Below, one piece after another: positions 1 through 8,630 of a stretch of DNA of 64,000 bases (the stretch's first letter is position 1; each line of letters begins with the position of its first letter). The notes beneath the pieces were generated by a model that worked only from the letters and a program-made list of their open reading frames with translations, was not told where the DNA came from and did no database searches. Both the position numbers and the translations under genes were made by a program. Origin of the DNA: Clostridioides difficile ATCC 9689 = DSM 1296 (GTDB taxonomy: Bacteria; Bacillota; Clostridia; Peptostreptococcales; Peptostreptococcaceae); contig NZ_CP011968.1 in assembly GCF_001077535.1 (NCBI RefSeq), positions 2,232,001 through 2,296,000 of the forward strand, written 5' to 3'.

Positions 1-63
1 TACAATATAAAACTTAAATAGTTTTACATAATTTTTTCCAAAATAACTTACTCAATCAAAAAA

Positions 64-91
64 GGAAAGTAGATGTACTATTCTACTTTCC
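64..91 (-). terminator. Rho-independent terminator
   Basis: A 9-bp perfect inverted repeat (GGAAAGTAG / CTACTTTCC) is followed on the minus strand by a run of six T. It sits about 150 bp beyond the end of the DUF4003 gene and would terminate that transcript. The rest of positions 1-247 shows no gene. Confidence 0.8.
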
Positions 92-247
92 CTATATTGT
101 ATGTAGTATTTATTGCCTAAAATCTATATATTAATTATATGTTTCATATTATATAATATCACAGTTAATTAAAATGTAATACTATCTTCTTTTTAAACAT
201 ATAAATTGTATTATTAAATTTAATATATCCAACTTCAATAAATCTTA

Positions 248-1246
248 TTAATTTGATGAAGAAGATGCTATAGCTGCACTTGTTGCTGCCATTACACATG
301 CAATTTGAATAGCAACAACAATATTTAAAAATATATTATTAGTTATAGAGCCTATATTATTCTCATTTCGTATCAAATCTGCATAAATTGAAGCTACAAT
401 AGCAGAACTAATCATTACTCTATTACTTTTTCCTAAAGACCAATTTCCAAAGCCTTTTTCTTCTTTAAGTTTATTTGAAACATTTTTTATCTCTTCTATT
501 ATTTCATCTTCTCTATAATCTAATAATGAAATTGCTCCTATTATTGGATATCCATAATAATTCATTTTACAATCATTTTCTTTAAATGCTTTTTTAAGTT
601 CAATAGTCTTTTTACATTTAAGCATAGTTCTATCATCACTAAATAAAAGAATTTGGGATAATGCTTGTAAATCATTTCCTTTATAAAAACCATTTTCATT
701 TAGAAATTCATAACATTTTTCTATGTATTCTAAATCTTCATCTAAATTTTTTGAATGAATTGCAATAAGTGCTATATTACAATAGTCATCACTAGAAGTT
801 AGAAATGGATGTTTTTTCCTCATATAATCATATATTATTTTCATTTTTGATATACATGTAAGATAATCCATTTTCTCTCTATTTTCATAAACTATTGATG
901 CTGTAAGTGGTAAATATGTATCGCCCCAAAACTTTTCACTTTTAAGTTCTTTGTATATATCTAAAATCATCTTAAAACTACTTTCTGGATTTGATTCAAA
1001 CGAAAGTAGTGTTGCCATATAAAACATATTATATCCTCTAAAATTAGAGAATAATCCAGTATTTTTTTTAATAAGCTCTATTCGTTCTTCCACTAATCTA
1101 GGACTTATTCTCTTGTTCTTAAGGGTAAATGCAAGTGCACAACTATGTTGTATCAATCCCATTTGCCAAGAACCTTTAACTTCATTTAATGCTTTGTAAT
1201 TTTCTATTAATAAGTTTACTTTTCCATTTATAAACGATTGTTCCAT
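248..1246 (-). CDS. DUF4003 family protein
   Basis: 332 residues, matching the DUF4003 family from memory: a mostly helical cytosolic body and a short hydrophobic C-terminal segment (about residues 304-326) that ends in a serine-rich tail (SSSSN). The family is common in Firmicutes and has no established function. The ATG is preceded by AGGAGGG at a 6-7 nt spacing, which fixes the start. It is transcribed alone towards the window edge, with a terminator about 150 bp downstream. The hydrophobic tail suggests membrane anchoring or a membrane-active end, but this is inference. No catalytic motif is visible. Confidence 0.7.
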   Translation of the reverse strand: MEQSFINGKVNLLIENYKALNEVKGSWQMGLIQHSCALAFTLKNKRISPRLVEERIELIKKNTGLFSNFRGYNMFYMATLLSFESNPESSFKMILDIYKELKSEKFWGDTYLPLTASIVYENREKMDYLTCISKMKIIYDYMRKKHPFLTSSDDYCNIALIAIHSKNLDEDLEYIEKCYEFLNENGFYKGNDLQALSQILLFSDDRTMLKCKKTIELKKAFKENDCKMNYYGYPIIGAISLLDYREDEIIEEIKNVSNKLKEEKGFGNWSLGKSNRVMISSAIVASIYADLIRNENNIGSITNNIFLNIVVAIQIACVMAATSAAIASSSSN

Positions 1247-1343
1247 ATTGCCCTCCTAGTAATATATCTCATTGTACTAATAGTTTTATATTTATTATAT
1301 ATATATTAAATACTACAATCAATACATATTACTTCAAAGAACA

Positions 1344-1919
1344 TCATTCTTCAACAATAATGTAGCCTTTTTTGTAATGTCTTCCCATATTATTGACTCT
1401 ATCATAGTACTCTGATTCACTTTCATTACTCCATTTGGGCACAAATACATCTATTGCATTAGAATTACTAAAATACTTACTAGACCCCCTATCCATAACA
1501 GTTTTTAATTTTCCATCTACAATAATCTTAGTTCCAAAACTTAAGTGATTGTTTGCTACAAAACCATCTTCTAAATCATCTCCTGTAGCAGTTATCGCTC
1601 CATATCCATTTTCTTGATTAAGACTTGTGTAATAACTAACTTCAAAAGTTATAGGTACTAACTTCTTTATTTTAATACCTAACTGATTTTGTAGTTTCTC
1701 CTTTTGTACTTTCAACTTATACTCATCACTATTTTTATAATCTTCCATACCTTGATTATACTTGGAATTAAAGCTTTTACCTGACTTTACTATAGTATCT
1801 ATATTTACTATAGATTCTTTACAATGATCTGCATCTATTTTTGTTTCTCCATTTACCAATAATGGAGTTAAACATACACTACATACAACACATGTAATCA
1901 ATGCTTCTTTAAGCTTCAT
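1344..1919 (-). CDS. Exported 3D-domain protein
   Basis: 191 residues. The first 25 residues form a signal peptide (basic start, hydrophobic core, cut probably near VNG-ET). The C-terminal half resembles the 3D domain, named after three conserved aspartates, found in peptidoglycan lytic enzymes related to MltA and in Bacillus YocH/YabE. Visible hallmarks are the FEVSYYT start, FGTKIIVDG, MDRGSSKYF and NAIDVFVP, so DRG and IDVF supply two of the aspartates. A helical linker rich in lysine and glutamate separates signal and domain. A cell-wall-modifying role outside the membrane is likely from the family, but the domain stands alone without an SH3 or LysM anchor, so its substrate is uncertain. 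A strong RBS (AAGGGGGG) precedes the ATG. Confidence 0.75.
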   Translation of the reverse strand: MKLKEALITCVVCSVCLTPLLVNGETKIDADHCKESIVNIDTIVKSGKSFNSKYNQGMEDYKNSDEYKLKVQKEKLQNQLGIKIKKLVPITFEVSYYTSLNQENGYGAITATGDDLEDGFVANNHLSFGTKIIVDGKLKTVMDRGSSKYFSNSNAIDVFVPKWSNESESEYYDRVNNMGRHYKKGYIIVEE

Positions 1920-2185
1920 AAATTCCCCCCTTATTATTTTGATATATTAGCATATTTAATATTATATGTCTACATTTAGATTTAAATACCACACCCATTT
2001 GCTTTAAGAAGTTGTCTTATATTTAATTCACCTTAAACACTTATAAATCCTCTATCTTAGAATCATATAGAATAAAGCTTTTATCTTTAAATATTTTTTA
2101 TTAATCTTTTAAAATCTAAAACTACTTTATCTAATTTTCTCTTTTTTAGAATTTAAGAATTAAAATTCTATAATTTTAAAACATA

Positions 2186-2214
2186 TTGAATTTATTTTTT
2201 TGAGATGATATAAT
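2186..2214 (+). promoter_or_regulatory. Sigma-A promoter for the small gene at 2235
   Basis: A TTGAAT -35 (2186-2191) and a perfect TATAAT -10 (2209-2214) are separated by exactly 17 bp, about 20 bp before the start codon. It lies in the 315-bp gap between two divergent genes; the rest of that gap shows nothing recognisable. Confidence 0.75.
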
Positions 2215-2234
2215 TTTCTTAAGAGGTGGTTGAT

Positions 2235-2498
2235 ATGATAAAAAATACAAAACAAATTACAGTAGAAGTTAATGAAATTTTATTACAAGAAATGTCTAAG
2301 ATAACTAATGACGAAAATAATATTTTGACAGATTTGATAAATGAATCAATTGTAAATTATATTCTTGAAAACAAAAAACATAATATTGAAAATAAAGATT
2401 TAGAAGAAGTGATTAAATTTTACAAAAAAGAAAATACTGAAAAACCTAAAAGTGCAGCAAGAGCTATAGCTGAAGCAAAAACTCATACTCTGTATTAA
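2235..2498 (+). CDS. Small helical protein, possible ribbon-helix-helix type
   Basis: 87 residues when started at the ATG at 2235, which lies 6 nt after GAGGTG; an in-frame GTG nine bases upstream falls inside the RBS and is unlikely. The N-terminus (MIKNTKQITVEVNEILLQEM) has a beta-strand-then-helix pattern like ribbon-helix-helix DNA-binding proteins or antitoxins, followed by a helix and a lysine-rich tail. No toxin partner is adjacent, so an antitoxin role is not supported. It has its own sigma-A promoter and a terminator right after the stop, making it a monocistronic unit. The family is not recognised. Confidence 0.6.
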   Translation: MIKNTKQITVEVNEILLQEMSKITNDENNILTDLINESIVNYILENKKHNIENKDLEEVIKFYKKENTEKPKSAARAIAEAKTHTLY

Positions 2499-2504
2499 TC
2501 AAAT

Positions 2505-2535
2505 AAAAAAGTTCCTAAAAACTAGGAACTTTTTT
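2505..2535 (+). terminator. Rho-independent terminator
   Basis: A perfect stem (AAAAAAGTTCCTA / TAGGAACTTTTTT) with a 5-nt loop and a T run on both strands. It ends the small gene that stops at 2498. Confidence 0.85.
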
Positions 2536-2934
2536 ATATTAATAATTATTAATATATCTCAATATTTATCTCAAATCTATCAATATAAGCATGTTTAATA
2601 CAATCTATTGTATACTTATCTTACCCTAGAAATAATCAAAACAAAAATAAAATTATGCCCTTTATATCTAAAACAATTAATTTACATGATTAATATACAA
2701 AAATTCTGACTTTTAAATTCGTATACAATATCAAACTAAAATAATATTAATGACAAACCCAATATAAATTAAATTCAAACAGGTTTGATTTTACATCAAA
2801 CTTATTGTATTAATATTAAATAACAAGACAAAAATATTTATAAAAATCACAAATTTTACATAAAACTTTATATTTGATTCATTTAACTAATTATTGTAAA
2901 AACTATTTATTTTATGATAATTAACTACACCAAA
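2536..2934. other. AT-rich intergenic stretch without a recognised gene
   Basis: About 400 bp of very AT-rich sequence between two convergent transcription units. A partial inverted repeat around 2780-2805 (CAAACAGGTTTG and TCAAACTTATTG) is visible but has no clear role. No RNA gene or ORF could be supported. Confidence 0.5.
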
Positions 2935-3312
2935 TTATTCATCTTTTTTAATATCCTTAACCCATTTTTCAACAGAGTTCAATTCTTCTTCATTTACCCC
3001 CTTTTTGAACAAGGATTTCATAAAACTCTCAATAGAACTTCCATGCATATTATCTAAAAAAGTTTTTGTTTCAAAATGTAAATACTCTTCTTCTCCAATA
3101 AGAACTGTATAATGTGTATGTCTATCAATTTTTCTTGCACTTAAGAATTGCTTATTTACTAATCTTGATAAAAGTGTTAGTGTTGTAGTTTGCTTCCAAT
3201 TATATAGTTTTTCCATAGCTTCAATGACATCTTTTGATGCTACTGTAAAATCTGAACTCCAAATAAATTTCATGACTTTTAATTCTGCTGGTGGTATCTT
3301 AGTAATAGTCAT
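2935..3312 (-). CDS. BlaI/MecI/CopY-type transcriptional repressor (orphan)
   Basis: 125 residues, the normal length for the family. The winged-helix DNA-binding part covers residues 1-70 (KIPPAELKVMKFIW, then WKQTTTLTLLSRLVNK as recognition region), followed by the C-terminal dimerisation helices. Characterised members are inactivated by proteolysis through a BlaR1/MecR1 sensor protease that detects beta-lactams, or respond to copper (CopY). No blaR1, beta-lactamase or copper transporter is next to it, and the CxC copper motif of CopY is absent. It therefore probably acts in trans or has a different signal. AGGAGTG precedes the ATG. Confidence 0.8.
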   Translation of the reverse strand: MTITKIPPAELKVMKFIWSSDFTVASKDVIEAMEKLYNWKQTTTLTLLSRLVNKQFLSARKIDRHTHYTVLIGEEEYLHFETKTFLDNMHGSSIESFMKSLFKKGVNEEELNSVEKWVKDIKKDE

Positions 3313-3652
3313 ATGATTTTACACTCCTCTCAAACTTCTACATAATTAAATACTATATTAATAGACTTTTCGAGTCAAAGGTTTTATTTAAAATATCTCA
3401 TCCAAATTTATTAATACAAAAAATTTATATTTTTATTCAAAATTAAACACACAATCTATTAATATAAAGATAAATATCTATTCTATAAGTATAACAGATT
3501 ATCAAATTAAAATTCTAATATTTGACATAATATATACATTTTTTAAATAAATATATACAATGTATTAAAATGTATGCAACTCTATTTCAAAATTATTTTG
3601 TGATATATATATGTTATAATAAATGTATAAAATTTTGATTGGTGGGTTATAT
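3313..3652. other. Intergenic region between divergent regulator and integrase
   Basis: 340 bp, very AT-rich, expected to hold the divergent promoters of the BlaI-type gene and the integrase. TTATAATAAATG just before 3625 could be part of the integrase promoter. No gene, tRNA or clear attachment site is visible. Confidence 0.4.
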
Positions 3653-4765
3653 ATGAATGCATTTATTAGAAAAAGAAATAAAAACTATGTTGTTTACCTG
3701 GAATTTGAAGATGAAAAGACAGGTAAAAGAAAACAAAAAAATATGGGTACTTTTGATAAAAAAAGGGAAGCAAGTAAAAGACTAAATGAGGTAAAAGAAA
3801 GCTTATATAATGATGGTTTTTTAGTACCAAGCGAAATTACAGTGTCAGAATTTCTATTAGATTTTCTAAATAAATATAGTGAAAATATATCTTTAGCTAC
3901 ATATAATAATTATGTTAGTATTTGTAAGAATTACATTAATCCATCTATTGGAAAATATAAAATACAAGACTTACATCCAGTTCACATACAAAACTACATA
4001 GATAAACTATCTTATAAACTAAATCCTCAATCAATTAAGATTCATATAAATATATTGAAACTTGCAATAAAAAGAGCTTATAGACTCAAATTAATAAAAG
4101 AAAATGTTATGGATAGTATAGAGGCTCCAAGATATAAAAAATTTAAAAATGAGATTTATGATAGAGAACAAATGATAAAATTATTAGATTTAGCAAAAAA
4201 TACAGAAATGGAATTACCTATTAATTTGGCTATTGGATTAGGTCTTAGAATTTCAGAAGTTTTAGGTCTAACTTGGGATAATATTGATTTTGAAGAAAAT
4301 ACAATAACAGTAAATAAGATAACTTCCCGAATTAATGGTTCTGTTATTCTCAAAGAGCCAAAGACAGAAAGCTCTGTTAGAAAAATATCTTCTCCCAAAG
4401 AATTAATGTCTTTATTAAAAGAATATAAAATAAAACAGAATAAAAATTTATTAAAATCTTCCATTAGAAATAATAATAATTTGTTGTTTTTCAATAAGAA
4501 ATGTGAACCTATTGCTGAAGATGTTATGAGTAAAAAATTTAAAAGATTTTTAGAAAAGAATGAATTACCTCATATTAGATTCCATGATTTAAGACACTCA
4601 CATGTTACTTTACTTATAAATTCTAAAGTACCTATAAAGGTTATATCCGAGAGAGTAGGACACTCAAATATAAGTACTACTCTAAGCGTTTATTCTCATG
4701 TACTTAAAGAAATGGATAAAGAGGCTTCTGACAAAATTTCTGAAAGTTTATTTAATGCTAATTAA
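3653..4765 (+). CDS. Tyrosine recombinase / phage-type integrase
   Basis: 370 residues from the ATG at 3653, chosen because GGTGGG lies 7 nt upstream; a longer reading from 3623 has no RBS. Residues 1-50 resemble the arm-type DNA-binding domain of Tn916/phage integrases, then a SAM-like core-binding domain (about 60-155), then the catalytic domain. The full catalytic set is visible: Arg199 (GLGLRISEV), Lys near 237, His311 and Arg314 (HDLRH), His337 (GHSN) and nucleophile Tyr347 (SVYSHV). The enzyme therefore looks intact. No excisionase, phage structural gene or tRNA is adjacent, so it is either the last part of a decayed element or a solitary recombinase. Confidence 0.85.
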   Translation: MNAFIRKRNKNYVVYLEFEDEKTGKRKQKNMGTFDKKREASKRLNEVKESLYNDGFLVPSEITVSEFLLDFLNKYSENISLATYNNYVSICKNYINPSIGKYKIQDLHPVHIQNYIDKLSYKLNPQSIKIHINILKLAIKRAYRLKLIKENVMDSIEAPRYKKFKNEIYDREQMIKLLDLAKNTEMELPINLAIGLGLRISEVLGLTWDNIDFEENTITVNKITSRINGSVILKEPKTESSVRKISSPKELMSLLKEYKIKQNKNLLKSSIRNNNNLLFFNKKCEPIAEDVMSKKFKRFLEKNELPHIRFHDLRHSHVTLLINSKVPIKVISERVGHSNISTTLSVYSHVLKEMDKEASDKISESLFNAN

Positions 4766-4801
4766 TATTAATTTATCTTAGCTTTAAATTAGCTTAGCTT
4801 A

Positions 4802-4840
4802 TTGAGATAGATTCATTAATATTAAATGTATCTATCTCAA
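4802..4840. repeat. Inverted repeat downstream of the integrase
   Basis: TTGAGATAGAT and ATCTATCTCAA form 11-bp perfect arms, and an inner CATT/AATG continues the stem after one mismatch. There is no T run next to it. It could be a weak terminator or a recombination-related site of the integrase that ends 36 bp upstream; the sequence alone does not decide. Confidence 0.5.
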
Positions 4841-4925
4841 ATTAATAACTACTTAAATAATCTGTTTTATTTTAATTTATCGCCTCAGTTATTATACTTT
4901 TTTACGAAAAATTATACTTTACAAT

Positions 4926-4959
4926 AAAAAAGATATTCCCTTATAGAAAATATCTTTTT
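4926..4959. terminator. Bidirectional terminator
   Basis: AAAAAAGATATT pairs with AATATCTTTTT, giving A and T runs on the outer sides on both strands. It lies 14 bp beyond the stop of the minus-strand YHYH gene and also faces the integrase transcript. Confidence 0.75.
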
Positions 4960-4972
4960 AAATACTATATTA

Positions 4973-5449
4973 TTATATACTTGCTAACATTGGAATATCT
5001 AACATCTTCTTCATTACATCATCTACTTTTTTTGCTTTATATTCATTGTATCCAATTAAATATCCTTTTTCATATGAACTTTTTAAAATCTCTTTTTCAT
5101 ATAAATTATCAGATTTGGCTTCTGTGACACTTAAATTATAAAGCCCTTTACACCCATCTTCATAACCTTTATTATACCCTTTTTCTGCAAAATAGTTTTT
5201 ATGATTTTTTTCGTTATGTACTGAAGATATTGTTACTCCAGAATTTTCTTTTGTACTAGCATAAGGACAAAAACCTTTATTGTGTTGATGTGCTGAATGT
5301 CCTCCACAATAATAACGTGTTAACTCTGATTTATTTTTATTATGATGACCTCCTGATGAATTATGCCCTCCTGAGTGAGCATATGAAAAATTCCCTACAC
5401 TAATCATAGCTAAACTAATTACTACAGCTACTAACCTTTTCTTAACCAT
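4973..5449 (-). CDS. Exported YHYH-type domain protein
   Basis: 158 residues with a clear signal peptide (MVKKRL then a hydrophobic stretch, cut likely at SYA-HSGGH). The mature N-terminus is rich in histidine and glycine (HSGGH, SGGHHN). It is followed by a compact motif with two cysteines, YYCGGHSAHQHNKGFCPYAS, which resembles the YHYH domain found in secreted proteins and fused to some nucleases. The C-terminal half is charged and contains two GY-rich segments (EKGYNKGYEDGC and SYEKGYLIGYNEY). The histidine and cysteine content suggests metal binding, but no activity is established for this family. The gene is monocistronic, with a terminator after it. Confidence 0.65.
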   Translation of the reverse strand: MVKKRLVAVVISLAMISVGNFSYAHSGGHNSSGGHHNKNKSELTRYYCGGHSAHQHNKGFCPYASTKENSGVTISSVHNEKNHKNYFAEKGYNKGYEDGCKGLYNLSVTEAKSDNLYEKEILKSSYEKGYLIGYNEYKAKKVDDVMKKMLDIPMLASI

Positions 5450-5565
5450 AATCTATTCCCCCCAAAATGTTATATATTTTTATTATATCATCTACTATAT
5501 TATATTTAAATTCTTAATATACAAAATATTACTCTATTCTGCTAATAAACATGTTTAAACAACAT

Positions 5566-5637
5566 AAAAAACCTCCTAATATTTGATTAAAAATTTACAC
5601 ACTCATGCATAGCATGTCTCAAATATTAAAAGGTTTT
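5566..5637 (-). terminator. Long terminator hairpin after the ABC-F gene
   Basis: On the minus strand AAAACCTTTTAATATTTGA pairs, with a small bulge, with TCAAATATTAGGAGGTTTT, closing an inner hairpin built on CATGC/GCATG and ending in a T run. Confidence 0.7.
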
Positions 5638-5647
5638 ATACTAATAA

Positions 5648-7273
5648 TTATTTATCTTTTCCATACATTTTAGCTAATTGGTCTTGTATCTCTTTACTTT
5701 CTAAATACTCATCAAAGTCCATTTTTCTATCCATTATTCCATTTGGAGTTATCTCTATAATTCTATTTGCTATAGTAGATATAAATTCATGGTCATGAGA
5801 AGTAAATAAAAGCACTCCTGGGAACTTTTCAAGTCCTTTATTTACAGAAGTTATACTTTCTAGGTCTAAGTGGTTAGTAGGGTCATCTAATACAAGTACA
5901 TTTGCATTTGAAAGCATTAGCTTACTAAGCATACATCTAACCTTTTCTCCTCCAGATATAACTTGAGCTTCTTTTAATGCTTCTTCACCTGAGAATAACA
6001 TTCTACCTAAAAATCCTCTTATAAAACTTTCACTTTTTTCTTCAGAGAACTGTCTAAGCCAGTCAACCAAAGAATATTCTACTCCGTCAAAAAACTTATT
6101 ATGATTTTTTGGAAGATAATCTTGAGAAGTAGTTACTCCCCATTTATACTCTCCACTGTCTGGTTCAAGTTCTCCCATAACTATGTTGAAAAGTGCAGTA
6201 GTAGCTATTTCATCTCCCATAAATACTACTTTATCATCTCTATCCAATCTAAATGACACATTATCAAGAACCTTAACCCCATCTATAGTTTTAGTTAAAT
6301 TGTGTACTTCTAAAACTTCATTCCCAATTTCTCTTGCAGGTGTAAATCCTACATATGGATATCTTCTTCTTGATGGTTGTATATCTTCAACTTCTAATTT
6401 CTCTAACTGTTTCTTTCTTGATGTTGCTTGTTTAGCCTTTGAAGCATTAGAACTAAATCTAGCTATAAATTCCTTTAATTGAGCTATCTTTTCTTCAGTC
6501 TTTTTATTTTGGTCCTTAGCCAATTGTAAAGCCAATTGACTTGACTCATACCAGAAATCATAGTTTCCAACGTACATTTGTATTTTACCAAAATCTACAT
6601 CAACTATATTAGTACATATTTGATTTAGGAAATGTCTATCATGTGATACTATTATAACTATAGATTCTTCTAAATCCATTATAAAATTATTTAACCAGTT
6701 TATTGATTTAAAATCTAAGTGGTTTGTAGGTTCGTCCATTAATAGTATTTCAGGCTTACCAAAAAGTGATTGTGCTAACAATACCTTAACCTTTTCCCCA
6801 CCAACTAGTTCCTTCATTTGTTTGTAATGCATATCTTTCGTTATGCCAAGGCCCATAAGTATTTTCTCAGCATTAGTTTCTGCATCCCATCCGTCAAGCT
6901 CTGCAAACTCACCTTCAAGTTCGGCAGCTTTTATCCCATCTTCTTCATTAAAGTCTTCCTTCATATACAATGCATCTTTTTCTTTCATTATGTTCCAAAG
7001 TCTCTCATGACCTCTTATAACAACATTTAAAACAGTTTCTTCTTCATATTCAAAGTGGTCCTGTTTTAAAACTGACATTCTTTCTTTATCAGTTATAGAT
7101 ATACTACCTGTATTAGGCTCTATTTCTCCTGATAATATTTTTAAAAAAGTAGATTTTCCCGCACCATTAGCTCCTATTATTCCATAGCAATTACCTTTAG
7201 TGAATTTTAAGTTAACATCTTTAAATAGTTCCTTATCACCAAATCTAAGTCCAACACCTGTAACTTGTAACAT
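5648..7273 (-). CDS. ABC-F family ATPase, YkpA/YbiT type
   Basis: 541 residues with two ATP-binding domains and no membrane segment, the ABC-F layout. Domain 1 has Walker A GANGAGKST (about residues 34-42), signature LVGGEKVK and Walker B MDEPTNHLDF. A charged linker (about 245-310) follows. Domain 2 has signature SGGEKVR and Walker B LDDPTNHLDL, but its Walker A is degenerate: FMGDEIATTALFNI replaces the GxxGxGK[ST] loop. From memory this loss is typical of the YbiT/YkpA branch. ABC-F proteins bind the ribosomal E site and act in translation or antibiotic protection; the exact role of this branch is unsettled. AGAAAGGA precedes the ATG, and the gene is monocistronic. Confidence 0.85.
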   Translation of the reverse strand: MLQVTGVGLRFGDKELFKDVNLKFTKGNCYGIIGANGAGKSTFLKILSGEIEPNTGSISITDKERMSVLKQDHFEYEEETVLNVVIRGHERLWNIMKEKDALYMKEDFNEEDGIKAAELEGEFAELDGWDAETNAEKILMGLGITKDMHYKQMKELVGGEKVKVLLAQSLFGKPEILLMDEPTNHLDFKSINWLNNFIMDLEESIVIIVSHDRHFLNQICTNIVDVDFGKIQMYVGNYDFWYESSQLALQLAKDQNKKTEEKIAQLKEFIARFSSNASKAKQATSRKKQLEKLEVEDIQPSRRRYPYVGFTPAREIGNEVLEVHNLTKTIDGVKVLDNVSFRLDRDDKVVFMGDEIATTALFNIVMGELEPDSGEYKWGVTTSQDYLPKNHNKFFDGVEYSLVDWLRQFSEEKSESFIRGFLGRMLFSGEEALKEAQVISGGEKVRCMLSKLMLSNANVLVLDDPTNHLDLESITSVNKGLEKFPGVLLFTSHDHEFISTIANRIIEITPNGIMDRKMDFDEYLESKEIQDQLAKMYGKDK

Positions 7274-7569
7274 TAATATATTTTCCTTTCTTTTTGCTCA
7301 TAATTTATTTTATCATAAAACTTTGATAACATTTTTATTATATATTATCACGTAAATAGTATATTTTTTATACTAAATTTGTGAAATATTTATTAAAATA
7401 ATACTAAAAATTGTAAATTTATAAAAATTAACAATCTCTTATATTATACTTATAAAGAAATCAAATTGCAACTTTATTCATTCTTTTACACATTGAAAAT
7501 AAGTTATTATAATTTCTAAATAAATATGCTTTTCTTAAAACATCATTCTAGCTGTTTTGTTTCATATTT
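7274..7569. other. Intergenic region upstream of the ABC-F gene
   Basis: About 300 bp that must contain the ABC-F promoter on the minus strand. I see no uORF or clear leader attenuator, which some antibiotic-inducible ABC-F genes have. Nothing else is recognisable. Confidence 0.4.
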
Positions 7570-7603
7570 AAAAAGAGTACTTAATTTGTAAATACTCTTT
7601 TTT
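7570..7603 (-). terminator. Terminator of the molybdenum-cofactor accessory operon
   Basis: AAAAAGAGTA pairs with TACTCTTTTT around an AT-rich loop, with T runs on both strands. It lies just after the stop at 7611 and closes the long minus-strand purine island. Confidence 0.8.
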
Positions 7604-7610
7604 AATAACT

Positions 7611-8630
7611 TTATATTTTAGCAAAATTACATGCAGGATAAGTACATACATCACAGTTCATACAAAGGCCACCATGACCATATCTAGCTATATCATACTT
7701 ATCAAGCTTTTCATCAATTAAAACCCTAGATAAAACTATATCAAATACTGTAGTTTTGTGATACATTGCGCATCCTGGTATACCCATAATTGGAACTTCT
7801 CCATAATAAGCAAGTAAAAACATAGCTCCTGGTAATATTGGTGAACCATATGTCACTAAATCAGCTCCAGTTTCTTTTATAGCTGTTGGTGTAACATCAT
7901 CTGGGTCTACACTCATCCCACCAGTACAACAGATAAGTTCTGCTCCTTGACTTATAAATTCTTTTATTGCACTCTTTATAATCTCTTTATCATCTGGGCA
8001 TATAGTCTGTCCTATAACTTCACAACCAAAGCCTTTTACTTTTTCTTCTATTACGGGTCCAAATTTATCAACAATTCTGCTATAAAACACTTCATTTCCT
8101 GTAGTAACAATTCCTACTTTCTTAGGTTTAAAAGGTACTACATTTACTATTTTTCTATTACCAACTACTTTTTTTGCATCTTCTAATTTTTTCTCATCTA
8201 TAACCAAAGGTATCACTCTTGTTCCAGCTACTTTTAAACCTTTATTTACTATAAAATTATTATGAAGAGTAGCCATCATTATTTCTCCAACACAATTCAA
8301 ATCAAAAAGTGCATCAACATCTATCTTTAATAGACCATCACATGCTGCTATAAAATCTATTTTCCCTTCTTTTATTTCACTAAAATCTAAATTTTCTCCA
8401 GCAGTTAGTTCTTTTAAAAACAATGCGCCTTCATTTTCATGAACCATTCCTTCTGACTTTTCCCATACATACAAATTATCTTTACCAAGAGATAATAACA
8501 CTGGAATATCTTCTTCTTTTACTATGTGGCCTTTTTTAAATTTTCTTCCTTTAAATTCTCCAGGTATTATTTGAGTTATGTCGTGACATAAAACTTGTCC
8601 AACAGCATCTATAGTTTTTATTAGCTTCAT
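7611..8630 (-). CDS. MoeA/MogA-type molybdopterin-binding protein
   Basis: 339 residues. The middle (about 165-310) is a MoCF_biosynth domain, seen in IVTTGNEVFYSR, CTGGMSVDPDDVTPTAI and GIPGCAMYH. The N-terminal 150 residues resemble the stand-alone molybdopterin-binding proteins found beside MocA-type enzymes. The C-terminus ends with a cysteine cluster, GGLCMNCDVCTYPACNFAKI, with four cysteines that could bind metal or iron-sulfur. It is likely to act in insertion or tailoring of the molybdenum cofactor for the hydroxylases encoded upstream. Its ATG overlaps the mocA stop as ATGA, which implies translational coupling; it is the last gene of the yqeC-mocA operon. Confidence 0.75.
   Translation of the reverse strand: MKLIKTIDAVGQVLCHDITQIIPGEFKGRKFKKGHIVKEEDIPVLLSLGKDNLYVWEKSEGMVHENEGALFLKELTAGENLDFSEIKEGKIDFIAACDGLLKIDVDALFDLNCVGEIMMATLHNNFIVNKGLKVAGTRVIPLVIDEKKLEDAKKVVGNRKIVNVVPFKPKKVGIVTTGNEVFYSRIVDKFGPVIEEKVKGFGCEVIGQTICPDDKEIIKSAIKEFISQGAELICCTGGMSVDPDDVTPTAIKETGADLVTYGSPILPGAMFLLAYYGEVPIMGIPGCAMYHKTTVFDIVLSRVLIDEKLDKYDIARYGHGGLCMNCDVCTYPACNFAKI

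Noticed and set aside
2235-2498. Antitoxin of a toxin-antitoxin pair
   Set aside because: The gene is monocistronic with its own promoter and terminator and no toxin-like ORF on either side.
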